Of a stretch of 15,772 nucleotides of DNA, positions 11,941 through 15,772 are shown piece by piece. Both the position numbers and the translations under genes were made by a program. Position 1 is the first letter of the stretch. The number at the start of each line of letters is the position of its first letter. The notes below the pieces were generated by a model. It searched no databases, was not told where the DNA came from, and worked only from the letters and a program-made list of their open reading frames with translations. Origin of the DNA: Nitrospinota bacterium (GTDB lineage Bacteria; Nitrospinota; Nitrospinia; Nitrospinales; VA-1). Location of the stretch: assembly GCA_022567815.1 (NCBI GenBank), contig JADFGI010000022.1:1-15772 (forward strand). Direction: 5' to 3'.

Positions 11941-13275
11941 TCACCTTCTGGGGTATGGGGACCAAGCTGGGCTGTAACCGCCTCCCTTAACAAAAGTCAA
12001 CTGCCGCGCCTTGCCTCCGTTTATTGATTTAGTAACGATTTGCAATTGTCCCTTTTCCCGGTGGCGGTAAACAATAAACCGGCCGTCGGGCGACCAGGCA
12101 GGCTGTTCACTGCTTCCCGGACCAAATGTAAACTGCTTGCTCTTCTTGGTATTCAAATCGTAAACTTTGATTTGAAACTTTCTGCCCACACGGGCGGTAT
12201 AAGCAATTTTATCTCCGTCCGGCGACCACGAGGGATCGTCATTGTACCCGGACCCAAAGGATATTCTTTTGACCCCTTTCTTGTCTCCTGTACTAACCGT
12301 CATAACATAAATTTGCGGGGCTCCGGTGCCGGATCGATCTGATGTAAACGCGATTTTTTTTCCATTCGGTGACCAGGTGGGAGAGGTGTCGATATTAAAA
12401 TGCCGGGTCAACCGCTTGAGACCAAAGGTTTTCTCCAAAACATAAATCTCGGAATTACGGTCCTTGCTCAATACCATCGCAATACGCTGGCCATTGGGCG
12501 ACCAGGCTGGCGCGGCATTGAGACCTGGCAATTTCAACAGAGTTCTTCTTTTATGGCCCGAAGAGGAAATTATGACCAAATCCGGGTTGCGTGCGGCATA
12601 GGACGTGTAAACGATCCAACCCCCATCCGGCGACCAGGCGGGGGTGAGTATGATGCTGTTTTCATCCGTGATCTTGCTCAAACCGTATCCGTCGAAATCC
12701 ACGGTATAAATCTCTTTGCTTCGATTGACTTCAGACAAAAACGCGATTTTCGTTTCCGCGACGCCTCTTTTTCCTGTCAACTGTAATACGATTTCATCGG
12801 CAAACCGGTGAATAATCTTGCGCAAAAATTTTTTCGTGGAAGTATATCTTTTTCCCAGGAGAAATCGCTCTGTTGCGGTTTCATATAATCGAAAGGTAAC
12901 GTTGAAAGATTTATCAAGCGGATTGATCTTGTAATTTGTTTTCAATAACCATTGCGCCCCCATTTGATTCCAGCTGTGGTAATCCACGGTCTTTCGCGTT
13001 TGCTCCAGAAGCGCGGTTTCCTTGTAAACGCTTGGGTCGATCAAGACAAATTGTTCGGAAAGCTTTAAATCATTTTCCAGAATCTTTCGCGACTCTTTTC
13101 CAAGTCCTGAAGGATCTTCATAGTTCTTTTCCAAAACAAATTCAGGGATGGCAATATTTACCTTTTTACGAGTTTCACGCTCCAGTTCAATACGAATTTT
13201 AGAATCTTGCGCAGGAACGGAGGAAGGAAAAATCTGGATTAAAATAACCGCCGCAAGGATAGTTTTAAAAATCAT
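11941..13275 (-). CDS. tolB: Tol-Pal system beta-propeller protein TolB
   Basis: Periplasmic protein linking TolA to Pal. A Sec signal peptide covers 1-22 (ending VPA before Q). The N-terminal TolB domain (about 25-170) contains VNIAIPEF and the GAQWLLKTNY stretch. A six-bladed propeller follows, with six PD40/WD40-like strands, each built on xPxWSPxG (PAWSPDG, PAWSPNG, PTWSPNG, PSWSPDG, PAWSPDG, PAWSPYP). Length 444 is normal. The start ATG 13275 overlaps the tolA stop by four bases (ATGA), indicating translational coupling. The chain ends right after the last WSP motif. Confidence 0.97.
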   Translation of the reverse strand: MIFKTILAAVILIQIFPSSVPAQDSKIRIELERETRKKVNIAIPEFVLEKNYEDPSGLGKESRKILENDLKLSEQFVLIDPSVYKETALLEQTRKTVDYHSWNQMGAQWLLKTNYKINPLDKSFNVTFRLYETATERFLLGKRYTSTKKFLRKIIHRFADEIVLQLTGKRGVAETKIAFLSEVNRSKEIYTVDFDGYGLSKITDENSIILTPAWSPDGGWIVYTSYAARNPDLVIISSSGHKRRTLLKLPGLNAAPAWSPNGQRIAMVLSKDRNSEIYVLEKTFGLKRLTRHFNIDTSPTWSPNGKKIAFTSDRSGTGAPQIYVMTVSTGDKKGVKRISFGSGYNDDPSWSPDGDKIAYTARVGRKFQIKVYDLNTKKSKQFTFGPGSSEQPAWSPDGRFIVYRHREKGQLQIVTKSINGGKARQLTFVKGGGYSPAWSPYPRR

Positions 13276-14678
13276 GTTTTGGTTTTTTCCGGAATGTATT
13301 TAAAATGAATATTAATATTGAGGTTTTGGAAATCTAATGATTTTGGAAATTCGGGAAAAGGTTCCGATTCGCGAATGGCGCGTAAGGCCAGGCTGTCAAG
13401 CAACTCCACCCGCGAACTTTTTTTGAGGTCGAGTCGGTCGATATTCCCCTTTGGGTAAATATTAAAAGAATAAATGACTTCATTGTTATATTTCCCCCCC
13501 AGCGGTTCGCGCCAGTTCCCGAACACTCTCGCAAGAATCATCCCCTTGTATAATGCAAGTGCATCGGCGCTCGGTTTCCCTAGGATTGAGGATTGGACAT
13601 AAGCCTGATTGGGTGAAATAAAGACATCTACCTGCACCCGTTTTGGAACGCTTACTTTGCGTATGTCGCTCTGGTAATTTTGGGTGTATGTTTCAGGGAC
13701 CACGATATTCGTGTCGATATCTTTTGGTTTGGTGTTCAGGGAATCAAGTTTCTTCAGAATAGAATCAAACGCCCGGGATTTCTCTTGAGTCTGTAATTTG
13801 GACGGAACCTTTATCTCCTGGCTTGGAGCTATGGCCGGTTCCTTATTTGTCAGCGGCGGTTGCTTCATTTCCGTCAACTCTTTCAGCAGGTCCGCCGATG
13901 ATTTTTCATCCTGTTTGTTTTCCAATTTCACGGGGTTCTTCGAAAGTGAAGCAAACTCCAACTCTTCCAATCTGGAATTGGTTTTTTTTTCGACTGCCTG
14001 CTCATAGGGAGGGAGTTCAACCTCAAATGTTTCCTCCATTTTCAAACTTTCAAACTGATCCAGGGGATTTTCCATCGACAAAGGCTCGACCTTGCTTGGC
14101 AGGACCTCCACTTTTTTATTTTTCAACGCGTTCATTTCATCAAAGGTTGTTTCCTGAATGGGCTGGCTTTTCTTTATCACAGGTTTCTTGAGGAAAACTT
14201 TTGGCACCAGATTGGCCAGCTGACCCAAATCTTTATCCAACTTTTCTGGTAAATTGTTCAACTGATTCAGGCTGTTTAAAATCTGATCCAATGCATTGCG
14301 CTGGACCTTATAGGTTTTCGGCTTAGCCGGCATCTTGATGGACTGCCGAATCGGCTCGATTGATCTGGGAGTGGCTATGGGTTTTATCGGAGTGAGGGTT
14401 TTCACAGTTTTGGCAAGAGCCAAAGGCTTTGTTTTTTCAACAGGAATGGGGATCAATTTTTTATGAGCTTTTTTTTTCTGAGAAGGTTCATAAGCGGTTT
14501 TTTTTTCGCCTTTGGAAATTTCGACCAGCTCCACCATAAACGCGGGAATGATGATTTTTTCCAGAACTGTCGTTTTGGGCAAAAATATGACAAACGTCAA
14601 CAACAACAGATGGCCGAATACGGATGCCACCAACATTTGGTTGAAATCCCACGATCTGGCAATTTGAAGCCTCATCAT
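13272..14678 (-). CDS. tolA: TolA-type TonB-family energy transducer
   Basis: Inner-membrane anchored protein spanning the periplasm to contact TolB/Pal. One N-terminal membrane helix (about 15-34) carries Ser19-x3-His23, the Ser/His pair that TonB and TolA use to couple to the motor. The region 55-340 is a long Lys/Glu/Pro-rich linker. It holds two similar 23-residue segments, 129-151 and 303-325 (both of the form AxDxILxxLxxLN). A TonB/TolA C-terminal domain occupies about 370-465 (RVFGNWREPLGGKYN ... NIYPKGNIDRL). At 468 residues it is longer than E. coli TolA (421) and lacks that protein's Ala/Lys helix. The start ATG 14678 overlaps the tolR stop (ATGA). Position decides TolA over TonB. 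Confidence 0.92.
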   Translation of the reverse strand: MMRLQIARSWDFNQMLVASVFGHLLLLTFVIFLPKTTVLEKIIIPAFMVELVEISKGEKKTAYEPSQKKKAHKKLIPIPVEKTKPLALAKTVKTLTPIKPIATPRSIEPIRQSIKMPAKPKTYKVQRNALDQILNSLNQLNNLPEKLDKDLGQLANLVPKVFLKKPVIKKSQPIQETTFDEMNALKNKKVEVLPSKVEPLSMENPLDQFESLKMEETFEVELPPYEQAVEKKTNSRLEELEFASLSKNPVKLENKQDEKSSADLLKELTEMKQPPLTNKEPAIAPSQEIKVPSKLQTQEKSRAFDSILKKLDSLNTKPKDIDTNIVVPETYTQNYQSDIRKVSVPKRVQVDVFISPNQAYVQSSILGKPSADALALYKGMILARVFGNWREPLGGKYNNEVIYSFNIYPKGNIDRLDLKKSSRVELLDSLALRAIRESEPFPEFPKSLDFQNLNINIHFKYIPEKTKT

Positions 14679-15073
14679 CCTGTAGGGTCCGTGACCATGC
14701 CGATTTTTGTCACCCCTGCCCGCTTGATGGTCGCCATCACCTGCATGACAAACCCATAGTCGAGCGTTTTATCGGCCTGCAAATACACCCCTCCATCTTT
14801 ATTGCCCTGAAGGTACTGCCCAATGCTTCGAGTTAAATCCACCAGATTGCCCAGCTCATTCTTGTTCCAAAAAATCTTTTTATTGCTTTGCAGGAAAATG
14901 TTGGGAATATCCTTAATGTCCACAGGGGCGATGGTTTCCTTCGGCAATTGAAGGTCCACCCCATCCTGCATCAAGGGGGCCGTGATCATGAATATCACCA
15001 GAAGCACCAGCATAACGTCCACAAAGGGGGTGACGTTGATATCCGCCATCATAGGCCGTCGCTTTCTTAACAT
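14675..15073 (-). CDS. tolR: Tol-Pal motor protein TolR (ExbD/TolR family)
   Basis: Inner-membrane subunit of the TolQR proton-driven motor. Its single N-terminal helix reads NVTPFVDVMLVLLVIFMI with the conserved proton-carrying Asp19. The periplasmic ExbD/TolR domain (about 45-130) ends in IKRAGVTKIGMVTDP. Length 132 is typical. The start ATG 15073 has GGAGGGG five bases upstream. It follows tolQ by 42 bp and overlaps tolA by four bases. The ExbD alternative is possible in principle, but the tolB/pal context settles it. Confidence 0.96.
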   Translation of the reverse strand: MLRKRRPMMADINVTPFVDVMLVLLVIFMITAPLMQDGVDLQLPKETIAPVDIKDIPNIFLQSNKKIFWNKNELGNLVDLTRSIGQYLQGNKDGGVYLQADKTLDYGFVMQVMATIKRAGVTKIGMVTDPTG

Positions 15074-15078
15074 CCTTG

Positions 15079-15085
15079 CCCCTCC
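15079..15085 (-). promoter_or_regulatory. Ribosome binding site of tolR
   Basis: GGAGGGG on the minus strand, five bases before ATG 15073. It is the strongest Shine-Dalgarno in the tol cluster. Confidence 0.7.
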
Positions 15086-15115
15086 AAGGAAAAACTCAAT
15101 TTTTTCAAACCTGGG

Positions 15116-15772
15116 TCAGGAGTAATCAAGCATACTCTCCCTGCCGGGTTCCCGCATGAAATTTTTTTCAACCATGTACATATAGTCATTCGAAAAATCG
15201 TCCATCAAACCTGTGAACAAACCAATTTTATTGTTCAGGTAATTGAAAAAAATAACTGCGGGGATGGCCGCCGCCAAACCTGCCGCCGTGGCAATGAGCG
15301 CCTCGGCAATTCCCGGCGCCACCCCGCCGATACTGGCGGATCCCTTCACCCCGATGGCCCGGAAAGAATGCATGATGCCCCAAACGGTTCCGAACAATCC
15401 AATAAAAGGCGTTGTACTGCCGGTCGTCGCCAAAAAATCCAATCCTCTAGACAACCGGGTGATTTCCCGGTTGATAGCCTTGTTCAGGACCAGGCTGATT
15501 CCTTTTATGTCTTTGGCGGTCAGCGGTTCCCCATGAGAAGATGGTGCTTCTCCCCTTCGATCTCTTTCTTTTTTAGCCATATCCTGAAAAAGAAACAGCT
15601 CGCGATATCCCGTCAAAAACACCCTGGCAATGGGACTGTATCGGAGTTCCCTGGAAAAATTGTAAATGTGAGTCAGGTTCTCGGATTTGGAAAAATTAGC
15701 TAAAAATCGACGATCTTCTTTCTTCGCTAAATTGTACATAAAAAATTTACTGAGAATGAACGTGCACGACAC
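15116..15772 (-). CDS. tolQ: Tol-Pal motor protein TolQ (ExbB/MotA family), 5' end outside window
   Basis: Inner-membrane subunit forming the TolQR proton channel. The visible 218 residues begin within the end of the first membrane helix (CTFILSKFF, matching the WAIIxSKF region of TolQ), so the N-terminus is beyond the window. The GTG at the window edge is not a start. The second and third helices are clear: STTPFIGLFGTVWGIMHSF, with the threonine/glycine motor signature, and the segment from PGIAEALIATAAGLAAAIP to FFNYLNN. The stop is TGA 15116-15118. The four tol genes are tightly arranged and probably one transcript. Confidence 0.95.
   Translation of the reverse strand: MSCTFILSKFFMYNLAKKEDRRFLANFSKSENLTHIYNFSRELRYSPIARVFLTGYRELFLFQDMAKKERDRRGEAPSSHGEPLTAKDIKGISLVLNKAINREITRLSRGLDFLATTGSTTPFIGLFGTVWGIMHSFRAIGVKGSASIGGVAPGIAEALIATAAGLAAAIPAVIFFNYLNNKIGLFTGLMDDFSNDYMYMVEKNFMREPGRESMLDYS

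Overview
The window comes from a diderm (Gram-negative) bacterium. The evidence is a complete-looking Tol-Pal envelope cluster, a lipoprotein signal on Pal and several Sec signal peptides. Gene style, moderate GC and abundant extragenic palindromes suggest Nitrospinota or a deltaproteobacteria-like lineage. That placement is an inference from protein flavour only; nothing here is diagnostic.

Layout. Positions 1-351 hold the 3' end of a radical SAM protein. Positions 352-1111 are a gene-free mosaic of hairpins and repeat modules. A plus-strand group follows: queE (7-deazaguanine pathway), mutY (adenine glycosylase with an intact C-terminal Nudix box) and a CDF metal exporter with two C-terminal cytoplasmic domains. 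Everything after that is on the minus strand. A deoxyhypusine synthase-family gene is followed by a small cupin gene. Then come a PrxQ/Bcp peroxiredoxin and the pair radA-ispD. The region ends with tolQ-tolR-tolA-tolB, pal and a large secreted coiled-coil protein in the slot where cpoB/ybgF usually sits.

How the genes work together. TolQ, TolR and TolA form the inner-membrane motor. TolB and Pal form the periplasmic and outer-membrane end. Tight 4-nt overlaps (tolR/tolA, tolA/tolB) indicate one transcript. Pal is separated from tolB by 321 bp and may have its own promoter. The coiled-coil protein follows pal after two stem-loops. It carries an unbroken run of 14 heptads with Gln at a fixed position and is the best candidate here for an undescribed envelope component.

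The second notable layer is extragenic. The gaps at 352-1111, 5584-5794 and 6233-6571 share short palindromes, a 47-nt GC-rich stem-loop module (three copies) and a 107/112-bp element bounded by ATCCAGC...GCTGGAT. The two copies of that element lie in opposite orientation about 5.5 kb apart and bracket queE to the peroxiredoxin gene. This looks like a modular family of non-coding mobile or REP/MITE-like repeats.
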